NCBI RefSeq assembly: GCF_018917865.1
Contig: NZ_JAHLPM010000002.1
Span: 124,001-188,000, forward strand
DNA: 64,000 nt
Source of the DNA: Tissierella simiarum
GTDB lineage: Bacteria; Bacillota; Clostridia; Tissierellales; Tissierellaceae
Direction: 5' to 3'
Shown here: positions 6,446 through 16,200 of the stretch, piece after piece
Layout: the number at the start of each line of letters is the position of its first letter
Numbering within the stretch: the first letter of the stretch is position 1
Notes under the pieces: model-generated
What the model was told of the DNA's origin: nothing
Databases searched by the model: none
What the model saw: the letters and a program-made list of their open reading frames with translations, nothing else
Position numbers and translations under genes: made by a program

Positions 6446-8449
6446 TTAAATTTTTACCTGAGAAACGATTTCTTCCAACTTATCTGATACTTCTTTATTC
6501 CTTTCCATTATGGAATTAATATTGGTTATAGCCCCCACCATATTCATGTTCTTTTCTGCTATGCTAGTAGTCGCCGTAGTAGATTCTTCTACTGTAGTGG
6601 CTATATCTTTCATAGAAGAAGAGATCTCATTTATAGTTGCTGCTAATTCTTCTGATGTGGCAGATAAATCAGAGATAATATTGTTCAATGAAGAGCCATC
6701 ATCTTTATATTGATTTACTGCACTTACCATCATTTCGTAATCTTTAGTTACATCCTTTTCTAAGAAATCTATTAAATTTGACATATTGTTTACCAATTGG
6801 TTTACAACTTCCGTTACATTACTTGTTACAACCTTTATTTCCTCAACCGTCGAATAAGAGTTTTCTGCTAGCTTCCTTATTTCATCAGCTACAACAGCGA
6901 AACCCTTTCCAGATTCTCCTGCTCTCGCTGCTTCAATAGCTGCATTTAAGGACAGTAAACTAGTTTGTTCTGAAATTTCTAGAATCGCATTGGATAATAT
7001 ATTTATTTTTCCTACTTCCTTTGAAGATACTATGGCTTTTTCTACTTCTTCTCTTGTATCGCTATATATTCCTATAGATCTATCTCTTGCCTTAATAAAT
7101 TGACCACTTAGTTCTTCTGCTCTTATACTTATTTCATTTGAAGTAGCAGATCCATCTTCTACTTTTTCGGCAAAATCTGATATAGCTCTTTCTATTTCAC
7201 CGGCAGATTCATTTATAGATATAGTAGAAGCTGAAGTTTCTTCCATACCTGCTGACAGCTCCTCTGTAGTAGCTGATGTATCTTCTGCTTGAGAAACTAG
7301 AAAATTTAGCTTCTCTAAAGTTTCCCTGTAGATTACATTGGTCACATCAATGGATTCTTTCATATCATTTATAAATACTCTCAGCTTATCAATAATCATT
7401 TGGAAAGACCTATACATATTTCCAATTTCATCTTTTCTATTAATGCCTTTAGGATCCATGTCTTTTCTTAAATCTAACATACCTATATCTTCAGCTGCTT
7501 TTACTGAGGCCTTTATTGGTTTAGATATTGAATTTCCTACATAAAATGATAAAATAATAGCTAAAATAAGTACAACAATAGTAGTGGTAAAAGTTAAACT
7601 GATTGCATCATCTACCACTTTTAAAGTTTCTTTCTCAGATACTGCTAATCCTATTTTCCAATCTGATTCTTTTATATCATTAAAAAAGAAAAATCTCTCT
7701 TTATCGTCAAAATCTTTAACCTTTTTATTGGCCAAACTCAAGTTTTCATTTTCCATTATTCCCATTAGTTTTCCATCTAATATATTATTTATATTAATAT
7801 ATCCCTTATCTGCGGTAGGCTTATATTCCTCGCTTAAATGAGTTATAATATTACCTTTATCATCCATTAAAAAAGCATAGGAATCATTACTTACTTCTAC
7901 ATTAGATACAATATTAACTAAATGGTTTATGGCAATATCAGACCCTATAACACCTAATATTTCACCATCTATTTTTATCGCCTTGGACATTGTAATAACC
8001 ATGTCTCCTGTTCTTGCATCGATATCAGGTTTTGATATGTATATACCATCTATCATTATAGCTTCCTTATACCATTCCCTTTCAGTTATATCATATTCAG
8101 CAGGCGGTATCCACCCAGTTCCGGATACAAATCTTTTATCTGAAAGGCCTATATAATATGCATTTCCTTCATTTTTCTCGCTTTGACTTTCTAAAAATTT
8201 GTAAACATAATCATAGTCATAATTATTATTGTATAATATACTATTTAAGGTCTCATCTAAAGAATCCTTTTGGAGTGCCATCCACTTATCTATTTCACCA
8301 GCTGTTATAGTGGAAATTCCTTGGGTATTGGAATTGACTTCCCTTTCTAATCCTTTAATAGAGACGTTATAATTAATTAGAGATATAGATATTATACTAA
8401 TGATACAAATAAGTACAGTAAATAAAATTATCTTTGTTCTTATCTTCAT
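6446..8449 (-). CDS. Methyl-accepting chemotaxis protein with dCache_1 amino-acid-type sensor
   Basis: The protein has 667 residues: TM1 (about 7-27), an extracytoplasmic double-Cache domain (about 35-275), TM2 (about 283-303), HAMP (about 304-357) and a C-terminal signalling domain with the hairpin signature near [20 protein letters not shown]. It senses an external ligand and signals through CheW/CheA. Residues Y119, R124, W126, Y127, D144 and D171 reproduce, with identical spacing, the amino-acid-binding motif described for PctA-like dCache_1 domains (Y121, R126, W128, Y129, D146, D173 as I recall). An amino-acid ligand is therefore likely. The start ATG follows AAGGAGGA. The gene is monocistronic and convergent with the upstream peptide operon. 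Confidence 0.92.
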   Translation of the reverse strand: MKIRTKIILFTVLICIISIISISLINYNVSIKGLEREVNSNTQGISTITAGEIDKWMALQKDSLDETLNSILYNNNYDYDYVYKFLESQSEKNEGNAYYIGLSDKRFVSGTGWIPPAEYDITEREWYKEAIMIDGIYISKPDIDARTGDMVITMSKAIKIDGEILGVIGSDIAINHLVNIVSNVEVSNDSYAFLMDDKGNIITHLSEEYKPTADKGYININNILDGKLMGIMENENLSLANKKVKDFDDKERFFFFNDIKESDWKIGLAVSEKETLKVVDDAISLTFTTTIVVLILAIILSFYVGNSISKPIKASVKAAEDIGMLDLRKDMDPKGINRKDEIGNMYRSFQMIIDKLRVFINDMKESIDVTNVIYRETLEKLNFLVSQAEDTSATTEELSAGMEETSASTISINESAGEIERAISDFAEKVEDGSATSNEISIRAEELSGQFIKARDRSIGIYSDTREEVEKAIVSSKEVGKINILSNAILEISEQTSLLSLNAAIEAARAGESGKGFAVVADEIRKLAENSYSTVEEIKVVTSNVTEVVNQLVNNMSNLIDFLEKDVTKDYEMMVSAVNQYKDDGSSLNNIISDLSATSEELAATINEISSSMKDIATTVEESTTATTSIAEKNMNMVGAITNINSIMERNKEVSDKLEEIVSQVKI

Positions 8450-8634
8450 CTTTTATCCTCCTTTTCATTGTATTAAATTATTATTTTAATTATTTAATAT
8501 ATTTTGTAATAATTCTACATTTATTTACAAAATCCTCTAAATTTCCAAGAAATATAATATGTTAATGAAAATCTCTAATTTAAAATTTTCTAGTATCGCC
8601 CCATATATAGGAAATTTAATAAAAACCAAATCAG

Positions 8635-8663
8635 TTGATGAAATCAATTAATTAGTATATAAT
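8635..8663 (+). promoter_or_regulatory. Promoter of the polysaccharide deacetylase gene
   Basis: TTGATG (8635-8640) and TATAAT (8658-8663) are 17 bp apart, about 37 nt before the start codon. The remaining interval 8450-8634 is AT-rich and shows nothing else I can support. Confidence 0.65.
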
Positions 8664-8700
8664 TGTGTATTATAAAATTGTCTTATAGGAAGTAAAAAAT

Positions 8701-9537
8701 ATGAAAAAATTCGCAATAATATTGTTTACACTTGTTATTTTAATCGGAATATTCGTAGAAATCTTTAATTTCCCTATAACTGAGTTAAGTTATGTAATGG
8801 CAGAAAAAGAAAAAACTGCTTCAAAAATTCCAGTACTACTATACCATCATCTTTTACCAAAAGAAGATATTAAAAAGTATGGATGGCGTAAAAATGGAAG
8901 TGTATTAGCTGTAGAGACCTTTAAAAAACAAATGGATTATCTTAATAAAAAAGGGTTTTATACAGCTACCCTAGACGAGTTACAAAGTTTTATTGATGGA
9001 GATATAACTTTACCTACAAAAACTGTAGTTATTACTTTTGACGACGGTTATTTAAGCAATGGTATATATGCCTATCCAATAATGAAAAAGTATGGTTTTA
9101 AAGGAACCATATTTTTAATTGGCAGTGCTGGTGACAAAGAGCCTCAATCCTTTAATCCAAATACATTAGAATTCATTAATATAAATACAATAGGTAAATA
9201 TAAGGATGTATTTGATTTCCAAAGTCATACTTATGACTTACATCGTATGGATTCTAAGGATAGACCATTATTACTTATATCAGATGAAAAAAAGATAATT
9301 GAAGATATTACAAAGAGCAAGGAACAATTAAACGCTAAATATTTAGCATATCCTTATGGTAAATATGATGGAAACTCTATTAAATGTTTACAGCGAGTAG
9401 GATATAAAATGGCTTTTACTGTGGAACCTGGGTACATAGAAAAAGATTCTCATAAATATGAGTTACCGAGATTTATTGTCTCTCGCAGGAAAGCTCCTTT
9501 CAGAAAGTTTAAAAAAATTGTAAATGGAATATATTAA
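8701..9537 (+). CDS. Membrane-anchored polysaccharide deacetylase (NodB / carbohydrate esterase 4)
   Basis: The protein has 278 residues: an N-terminal signal/anchor segment (about 5-24), then a NodB domain. Motif 1 is TFDDGY with the Asp pair D114/D115. Motif 2 is SHTYDLH with His at about 176 and 181. The AYPYGKYD segment is the expected motif 3. These enzymes remove N-acetyl groups from extracellular polysaccharide or peptidoglycan outside the membrane using a bound metal; the SHTYDLH form resembles the IcaB/PgaB/YxkH-like branch. It has its own promoter and terminator. The natural polymer is not evident. Confidence 0.88.
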   Translation: MKKFAIILFTLVILIGIFVEIFNFPITELSYVMAEKEKTASKIPVLLYHHLLPKEDIKKYGWRKNGSVLAVETFKKQMDYLNKKGFYTATLDELQSFIDGDITLPTKTVVITFDDGYLSNGIYAYPIMKKYGFKGTIFLIGSAGDKEPQSFNPNTLEFININTIGKYKDVFDFQSHTYDLHRMDSKDRPLLLISDEKKIIEDITKSKEQLNAKYLAYPYGKYDGNSIKCLQRVGYKMAFTVEPGYIEKDSHKYELPRFIVSRRKAPFRKFKKIVNGIY

Positions 9538-9543
9538 AATTAT

Positions 9544-9580
9544 AAAGGAGCAGTAGAATATTCTACTGCTCCTTTATAAT
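9544..9580. terminator. Bidirectional terminator between the deacetylase and betaine-transporter genes
   Basis: Perfect 14-bp arms AAAGGAGCAGTAGA and TCTACTGCTCCTTT with a 4-nt loop have T-rich exits on both strands. It probably serves both convergent units. Confidence 0.9.
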
Positions 9581-9593
9581 GGACTCTATATAG

Positions 9594-10496
9594 TTATATT
9601 ATTCCTTTTTCTACAAGCCATTGTTTTGCTACTTGTTTAGAATCTTTTTTCTCTAGATCAACTTGAGCATTTAATTTAGCCATTTCTTCGTCTGTTAACT
9701 TTCCAGCAATTGAATTTAAAACATCTTCAAGTTCACTATATTCTTCAAGAATATCATTCCTTACAAGAATAGCTGCATCATAAGGGGGAAAGAAGTTTTT
9801 ATCATCTTCTAGTATCTTTAATCCAAAAGCAGGTATTCTTCCATCTGTTGCAAAAGATACACTTATGTCTACTTGCTCTTCTTTTATAGCAGTATAAGCT
9901 AAACCAGGATCCATTGCCTTTACATCCTTAAACTCTATTCCATAAATTTCTTTCATAGAATCGTAGCCGTCTTCTCTTTCTAAAAATTCCTGAGTAGAAG
10001 CAAAGGATAAATCTTTAGCATGATCTTTTAACTGAGAAATAGTTTCTATGCCTATTTCATCAGCCATTTCTTTCCTCATAGTAATAGCAAAGGTATTGTT
10101 AAATCCTAAGGGTTCAAGCCACTTTATACCAAAATCATTGTCATACCTTTCCTTTACTACTCTATAAGCTTCGTCGGCATCTGCTATTACTTCTTCTTTT
10201 AAAACACTTACAAGACCAGTTCCCGTATAATCTACCATAATGTCTACATCTCCTGATTGTAAAGAGCTGGTAACTACACTAGAACCGCCTAAATAAGGCT
10301 TTCTATCAACTTTAATATCCGTTTTAGCTTCTATAAGTTCAGAAACAATATTAACTAATATATCCTGCTCTGTAAAATCCTTTCCTCCAACTACTATCTT
10401 TTTAGAAGAAGAGCTTCCACATGCTGCTAAAGAAATAGATAATATTAACATTACAGCTCCTAAAACTAATTTTTTTCTTAACTTTCTAATATCCAT
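9594..10496 (-). CDS. opuCC: Osmoprotectant ABC transporter, substrate-binding lipoprotein (OpuC/ProX type)
   Basis: A lipoprotein signal ending at lipobox LAAC is followed by an OpuAC/ProX-type binding domain (VVGGKDFTEQDILVNIVSEL, YTGTGLVSVL). It sits outside the membrane and delivers glycine betaine, choline or a related compatible solute to the permease. I use the ATG at 10496, preceded by AAGGAG, instead of an upstream GTG that overlaps the ribosome site. It is the last gene of the transporter operon, 26 nt after the permease. Family is firm; substrate is inferred. Confidence 0.85.
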   Translation of the reverse strand: MDIRKLRKKLVLGAVMLILSISLAACGSSSSKKIVVGGKDFTEQDILVNIVSELIEAKTDIKVDRKPYLGGSSVVTSSLQSGDVDIMVDYTGTGLVSVLKEEVIADADEAYRVVKERYDNDFGIKWLEPLGFNNTFAITMRKEMADEIGIETISQLKDHAKDLSFASTQEFLEREDGYDSMKEIYGIEFKDVKAMDPGLAYTAIKEEQVDISVSFATDGRIPAFGLKILEDDKNFFPPYDAAILVRNDILEEYSELEDVLNSIAGKLTDEEMAKLNAQVDLEKKDSKQVAKQWLVEKGII

Positions 10497-10522
10497 TAAT
10501 CTACATTCTCCTTTCACAAATT

Positions 10523-11179
10523 TTAATCCCTTAATCCTCTTGGTGTCATCTTTTTCTCAAGAAACTTTAATAAAAAATCGAAAAAGATGGCTAAAACTGC
10601 TGCTGGTACAGCACCAGATAGAATTAAGCCAGGATTTACTGAAGAAATTCCCCTAAATATTAAATCTCCTAATCCACCTGCTCCAACTAAAGACGCTAAA
10701 GTGGTAACCCCTATTATCAGGACTGTAGCAGTTCTAATACCTGCCATAATAACTGAAATAGAAAGAGGAATTTCTACCATAAACAGTATTTGTGTAGATG
10801 TCATTCCCATTCCCTTTCCCGCTTCTTTTGCCCCTTGGTCAATTCCAATTATTCCTGTATAGGTATTTTGAAGTATTGGAAGTAACCCATAAATCGTAAG
10901 TGCTATTACAGCAGGCTTAGGTCCTATACCAAATAATGGTATCATAAAACCTAATAAAGCAAGGCTAGGAATAGTTTGAAATACGGAAACTACCCCTATA
11001 ACAAAATCAGCTATTTTTCTGCGTCTTGTAAGAAAGATTCCCAAAGGAACTCCTATTAACACAGCTATTAATAAAGCTATTAAAGTCAACCATATGTGAC
11101 TTATTAAGCTATCTAAAACCATAGACCAACGTTCATTCATCGTATTTATAAAAGATAAAAATATATTTTCGGTACCCAT
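10523..11179 (-). CDS. opuCB: Osmoprotectant ABC transporter, permease (OpuCB/ProW type)
   Basis: This 218-residue integral membrane protein has about five or six hydrophobic segments and the permease EAA-loop region (GAKEAGKGMGMTSTQILFMVEIPLS). It is the usual length for single-domain OpuC permeases. Only one permease gene is present, so the transporter is probably a homodimeric-permease variant rather than the four-gene OpuCABCD form. It lies between the ATPase (24 nt) and the binding protein (26 nt). Confidence 0.87.
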   Translation of the reverse strand: MGTENIFLSFINTMNERWSMVLDSLISHIWLTLIALLIAVLIGVPLGIFLTRRRKIADFVIGVVSVFQTIPSLALLGFMIPLFGIGPKPAVIALTIYGLLPILQNTYTGIIGIDQGAKEAGKGMGMTSTQILFMVEIPLSISVIMAGIRTATVLIIGVTTLASLVGAGGLGDLIFRGISSVNPGLILSGAVPAAVLAIFFDFLLKFLEKKMTPRGLRD

Positions 11180-11203
11180 ATATAACTCCTTCCTAACTCT
11201 TCA

Positions 11204-12325
11204 TTAATTAGTAAACTCATCTACAAACAATCTTACTAGACTACCATTGGTAATGACTCCTTTAACTCTGTGTTTTTCATCTAAAACTAGGACATATCCT
11301 TTTTTAGATTCCTTTATTAAAGTTAATGCTTTTTCAAGAGACTCATAAATTGTTATATAAGCATAGTCATTTTTCATCACATCTTTAACTACCATATCTT
11401 CATTCTCAAAATTTCTATAAATATCCCAAGCACTAGCGACACCAAGGAATACGTCATTATTATCAACTACTATCAAACTATCTACTTTGTTCTTATTGAG
11501 TACTTTATTAGATTCTGCTAATCCTCGCATAGGTTTAATAGTAATTGCTTTAGTCATAACTTCTTCTATAGGTGGAAAGTTGTTTTCATTAAGTTCATTT
11601 AGCCTATTTTCTCCAATAAAATCTCTTACAAAATCATTAGCAGGATGTCTCAATATTCTTTCTGGTGTATCCAATTGGACTATTTGCCCATTCTTCATTA
11701 TGCATACTCTGTCTGCAATTTTCAAAGCTTCATCCATGTCATGGGTAACAAAAACTATGGTTTTATTTATTTCTTCCTGTAATTTCACAAGTTCATCTTG
11801 CAGCTGTTCTCTACTTATAGGATCTAAGGCACTAAAAGGCTCGTCCATAAGTATTATTGAAGGATCTGCAGCAAGGGCCCTAACAACACCTACTCTTTGC
11901 TGTTGACCTCCAGAAAGCTCTTTCGGATATCTTTTTTTATAAACTTTTGCATTTAATCCAACCATATTTAGTAACTCATCAACTTTTTTCATATATTCTT
12001 CAGGGTCTTGTTTTTTAAGCTTTGGTATTAAACTTACATTTTCCCCAATAGTCATATGAGGAAAAAGTCCTATTTGCTGGATGACATATCCTATATCTCT
12101 TCTAAGGTCGACGGGATTCTGACTTTTAATTGGTTTTCCTTTTATATATACTGTTCCACTAGTAGGCTCGATAAGTCTATTAATCATCTTCATCGTTGTA
12201 GTCTTTCCGCATCCAGATGGTCCAATTAGCACTAAAAGCTCCCCTTCTTCTACTTTGAAGTTTATATCTTTTAATGCTTCAAAACCATCCTCATATACTT
12301 TTGAAACATTTTCAAACTGAATCAT
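11204..12325 (-). CDS. opuCA: Osmoprotectant ABC transporter, ATP-binding subunit with tandem CBS domains
   Basis: Walker A is GPSGCGKTT (about residues 36-44), the signature is LSGGQQQRVGVVRAL, Walker B is IILMDEP, and the switch is VFVTHDMDEAL. Residues about 250-373 form a CBS pair (EVMTKAITIKPMRG and VKDVMKNDYAYI), as in OpuA/OpuC ATPases, where CBS domains sense ionic strength or c-di-AMP. It is the first gene of the three-gene operon and energises solute uptake at the cytoplasmic face. Confidence 0.92.
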   Translation of the reverse strand: MIQFENVSKVYEDGFEALKDINFKVEEGELLVLIGPSGCGKTTTMKMINRLIEPTSGTVYIKGKPIKSQNPVDLRRDIGYVIQQIGLFPHMTIGENVSLIPKLKKQDPEEYMKKVDELLNMVGLNAKVYKKRYPKELSGGQQQRVGVVRALAADPSIILMDEPFSALDPISREQLQDELVKLQEEINKTIVFVTHDMDEALKIADRVCIMKNGQIVQLDTPERILRHPANDFVRDFIGENRLNELNENNFPPIEEVMTKAITIKPMRGLAESNKVLNKNKVDSLIVVDNNDVFLGVASAWDIYRNFENEDMVVKDVMKNDYAYITIYESLEKALTLIKESKKGYVLVLDEKHRVKGVITNGSLVRLFVDEFTN

Positions 12326-12363
12326 TAAGTCTTATCTCCTTCCTATTTCCATTAATACTATTC

Positions 12364-12421
12364 ATAAGTTTCAAAACTACCAACTTATATTTTTTATAAA
12401 GTTGTTACAATAAAAAGTAAC
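12364..12421 (-). promoter_or_regulatory. Candidate operators in the betaine operon leader
   Basis: Two inverted repeats lie between the promoter and the first gene: ATAAGTT (12364-12370) with AACTTAT (12382-12388), and GTTAC (12404-12408) with GTAAC (12417-12421). Their position just after the -10 suits a repressor such as the adjacent BusR-like protein. Assignment to BusR is inference. Confidence 0.4.
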
Positions 12422-12428
12422 GTTTAAT

Positions 12429-12457
12429 AGTATAACATATATTGGCTTCAATGTAAA
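12429..12457 (-). promoter_or_regulatory. Promoter of the betaine transporter operon
   Basis: On the minus strand TTTACA (12452-12457) and TATACT (12429-12434) are separated by 17 bp. The leader to the ATPase gene is about 100 nt. Confidence 0.7.
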
Positions 12458-12469
12458 ATTGAATAAAAA

Positions 12470-12502
12470 AATTAAAACCGTTGTTTTTCATAACGGTTTT
12501 AA
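12470..12502 (-). terminator. Terminator of the BusR-like gene
   Basis: AAAACCGTT and AACGGTTTT arms are followed by AATTTTTTT on the minus strand, directly after the stop codon. It insulates the regulator from the transporter promoter. Confidence 0.85.
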
Positions 12503-13129
12503 TTAGGAGTTTACATATTGTTTTACCTTACTAATATTCTCTTCACTTGAAACAAAACATATTATATCCTCTTCTTTAAATTGAAAATAGGGTCCTGGAG
12601 ATAAAAAAGTATCATTATCTCTTTTAATAGCTATAATAGTGGCATTGGTATTTTGCCAAAATTGAGCTTCAATTATAGTTTTTTCTACTAAATGACTCTG
12701 TGAAGAGATTGAAACTTCATAATGAGATGTAGTATCAATATTTTTAAAATGAATAGAGTGTTCAATAAGCAATTCTATATTTTCATCTATTTTCTTTTCT
12801 ATCTCCATCTTTTCCATTCTAAGCTTTCTGATATTAGTCATTAGATTGTTTATACTATTTGTTGTAGTAAACTTGTCTATAAACTCTTTTGCATTTTCTT
12901 TAGATTCTACATAAGTACCACTTTTTTCACGGATTTCTACAACATTCATATTTTGAAGCAGAATAACGGCTCTCCTTATAGTTTCTGGAGATACATTATA
13001 TTCTCCTGCAAGAGCAGAACTACCTCTTAACTTATGTCCTTCTTTAAGTTCTTCTTTATATATTTTATAAGCAATATCAACAGCAATTTTAACGTATCTA
13101 GGACTATCATTTATAGGTAATGTTGACAA
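12503..13129 (-). CDS. busR: BusR-like regulator: GntR-type HTH fused to an RCK_C (TrkA-C) domain
   Basis: The 208-residue protein has a GntR winged helix (about 8-78, with SSALAGEYNVSPETIRRAVILLQ), a coiled-coil linker (about 95-128) and a C-terminal RCK_C domain (about 130-208, ending PYFQFKEEDIICFVSSEENI). This is the architecture of BusR, the c-di-AMP-dependent repressor of betaine uptake in lactic streptococci. Its position directly upstream of a betaine ABC transporter operon fits the same role. The start is TTG at 13129, chosen because AAAGGAGGT lies at the right distance. Operator and ligand are inferred by homology and context. Confidence 0.82.
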   Translation of the reverse strand: MSTLPINDSPRYVKIAVDIAYKIYKEELKEGHKLRGSSALAGEYNVSPETIRRAVILLQNMNVVEIREKSGTYVESKENAKEFIDKFTTTNSINNLMTNIRKLRMEKMEIEKKIDENIELLIEHSIHFKNIDTTSHYEVSISSQSHLVEKTIIEAQFWQNTNATIIAIKRDNDTFLSPGPYFQFKEEDIICFVSSEENISKVKQYVNS

Positions 13130-13190
13130 TAAATTTTACCTCCTTTAAAGATCTATATTAATAAAAATTAAAATTTAGCAATCTGACACT

Positions 13191-13219
13191 ATTATATCAG
13201 AGAATTAGATAAGTTAATA
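13191..13219 (-). promoter_or_regulatory. Weak promoter candidate for the BusR-like gene
   Basis: A clear TATAAT on the minus strand (13191-13196) lacks a good -35: TTAACT at 13212-13217 is only 15 bp away. It is about 60 nt before the TTG start. Confidence 0.35.
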
Positions 13220-13241
13220 TATAAGCTTTAAACTAAATAGA

Positions 13242-13281
13242 AAAGGAGCTATCTTAAAAATATTATGAGATAACTCCTTTA
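13242..13281 (-). terminator. Terminator after the lactocepin-like protease gene
   Basis: AAAGGAGTTATCTCA and its partner TAAGATAGCTCCTTTT form an imperfect hairpin ending in TTTTC on the minus strand, just after the protease stop codon. Confidence 0.75.
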
Positions 13282-13292
13282 ATTCTATAATA

Positions 13293-16200
13293 CTATTCTT
13301 CTATTTTTAATACCGTTAAATAATATAATGTTTCAAATGCCTCTTCATCAATTACTACTGAAGCTTCTAAAGTCACTTCTACATCTTCTTCATGTCTTAT
13401 AATAATACCTTTGTAACTCACTATATTTCCTTCCTCATCTCTTATCTCTTCTATAACTAAAGCTGAATTGTCAGATCTCCAAACTATTTTATTTCCATTG
13501 TCATCAACGGCTGGAAGTATTAAGTCTTCAGAAACAAATTCTTCGATTGTGAAATCTAATAAACTTTCCTCTTCAATAGGAATATTCTCAACATCTTCTA
13601 TAGTTTCTTCTTTATCCATTTTTCTTTCTATAGTAATAACCTTTTCAACAACATTTCCTCCTGCATCTATTACCTTTATAGGTATATCATTAATTCCCTC
13701 TTCTAAATCAACCTCAACATTTTTTGTTAGCTCAATATTCTTCATTTCATCAAGTTCTTCATTTACGATTTCACTGTCATTAACATATAGTAAGATCATA
13801 GGGAAATTATCCCTTACTGTTATTTCTAAATTTGCCTTATCTGAATCTTGTTCTCTATCTAAAACATTTACTTCTATTTCTGGTGGAGTAGAATCTATAT
13901 AAAATCTTCTAATAAGATCGCTTTGTGATCCTGTGTTAGTTATGGCTTCTACTTTTATTTCATGATATCCATCTCCTAATGTTAGAACTTTACTAAACTC
14001 ATAAGCGTCTCCGGCTCTTATTGGATCTTTTGGATTCCCTATTACTACATTCTTTGAGAACCATACTTCTGCTTCTTTTCCATCTACTTTAACTGTAGGA
14101 GTTAGTTTTGTATCAAATATAGCTCCTTTAAATAAAACTTTCTTGTTATTTAAAAACGTTAATAAATCTGGCTTTTCTAAATAAATATTTGGTCTATTAT
14201 TATCTTCACCTTTATGAACCAATTTAGTTCCAATATTGTTAGCTCCATCTAAGGCTGCTACTTGTATTTCGAACATATCTAAATTACCGATTTTATCAGA
14301 TAAGTCGATCTCAAATTGTTTTTTATCTTTTACCAATTCTTCATGTATAATTTCATTATTTAAGAAGACTAAAACAGCACTTACTTCTGTTAAATTATCT
14401 GATACACTCCATGATAGCTTATTAGTTTCATCATCTAGTACTAAATCATTTATTTCAGGTGGAGTAGTATCAACATATATTGGTATATTTTTTTCCTGCC
14501 ATCTTGCATCTTTATAATGAATCTTAGATTGAACTTGATAATAATATAGTCCATCTTCTACTACTTTACCTTTAGCCGTTCCATCCCATCCCCTATTTGG
14601 GATATAAGAATATGGAAGCCGATTTCCACCATCTATATACGTCTTTTTTACAAACTTCTCTGTTCTTAAATTCCTTATTAATTTCTTGTCTTTATCTAAA
14701 ATATTATATTTAACTTCTTCCGCATTTCTCATAAAAGATAAGATTGGAGTAACTGTGTCATTACCAAACATTTTTCCACTATTAGTTCCTGGACTAATAT
14801 AGATTTTTTCTGGATTCATAAATTCCGTCTTTGTATTTATCATGCCTGCATATCCATAGTAAGAGATTTCATCAATTCCTTCAAATCCATCTAGAATTTC
14901 TGGTTCATCCCATTTACCATAGAATCCAACAAAAGGAACGCTTAAATTAGAATAAGTCTGTGTAGTTTCTTCAAGTCTTACAAATCCTTCAACAAACATA
15001 TTTCTATATTTTTCATTATCTGCTGAAAAGTCTACTTTAACAGTAAAGTCTTTAACTCCTTTAGCTGGTATAGTAATAGTATCGACAACATCTATGTTTC
15101 CATCCATCCTTCTAGCAGTAAGTAAATTTAAACTTGACGTCCCTTGTGAATGTATATAGTCTGCTAGTAAATCTACTTCTATATTATAAGTTAGTTCTTT
15201 ATCAAAAGTATTTACTACTCTAAGATCGAAAGTAAAGTGAGTATTTTCAAAATCTTTAAGTTCTACTTTTGCTTCATTGTTAGCTTTATTTACTACGATA
15301 ACTGGTGTATTTAAAGCATCGTTTAATTTCATCAATCCAGAACCCTGTCTTCTTGGAGAAATAGGAATACCATATTCATCTAAAACTATTTCTGAAGTAT
15401 TCATAAGTATTATTTTAGTAAGTTTAGTCTGCTCTGCTATGGCGTTTTCAGTAACTAAAGTAGAGCATAGAGTCTCATTTCCTTCAATATCCATATAAGT
15501 AACAAGACTTGGTATCTTAGATAAATCTACTAAAACTTCTCCATCTAAGTCTACAATTTTCGATGTACTTAATCTTACATATATATCAATATTGTTTTTT
15601 CTACTGTTTACGATTTCTTTCTCTATCTTTACACTATTCTCTTTTTCTAATAATCCTATAGCAAAAGCCTTATTCTTTATTATTATAGTACTACCTGGTA
15701 AAGATAAAAGAGTTCCATCCATATTATCGTAGTTTAATAGATCATTTAAAGGTATTTCTTTTAAATCCTTGTTCTGCTTTATATATTGGGTAACCAATGC
15801 TGCACCGCCAGATACATGAGGTGCTGCCATACTTGTTCCGCTCATAGTTCCATATTTATTGTCCTGTAGTGTTGAATATATCTTAGCTCCTGGAGCTGTA
15901 ATCTCCGGTTTTAATTCTAAACTAGGGGAAGTTCCCCAAGATGATGATTCTGCCATTTTTCCACTACTTGGATTGGGAACCGCCATTAGATCTTTAGGAA
16001 AACATACTTCTTTATTTTCTAATTCTAGTAAAGCCTTTCCTCCCTGATTTCCAATAAATACGGCAGGAATATTTCCATCTTCAGGATATGCCATATTTAC
16101 TAGCTCTTCTCCTCCTTCAACATGATTATATACAATAACCCCTGTAGCTCCAGCTTCCTGAGCATTCTGTATTTTATCTGTAAAACCAATTTCTCCACGA

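Noticed and set aside
12326-12502. Riboswitch in the betaine operon leader
   Set aside because: The leader is short and AT-rich, and no conserved aptamer pattern was recognised; simple inverted repeats fit protein operators better.
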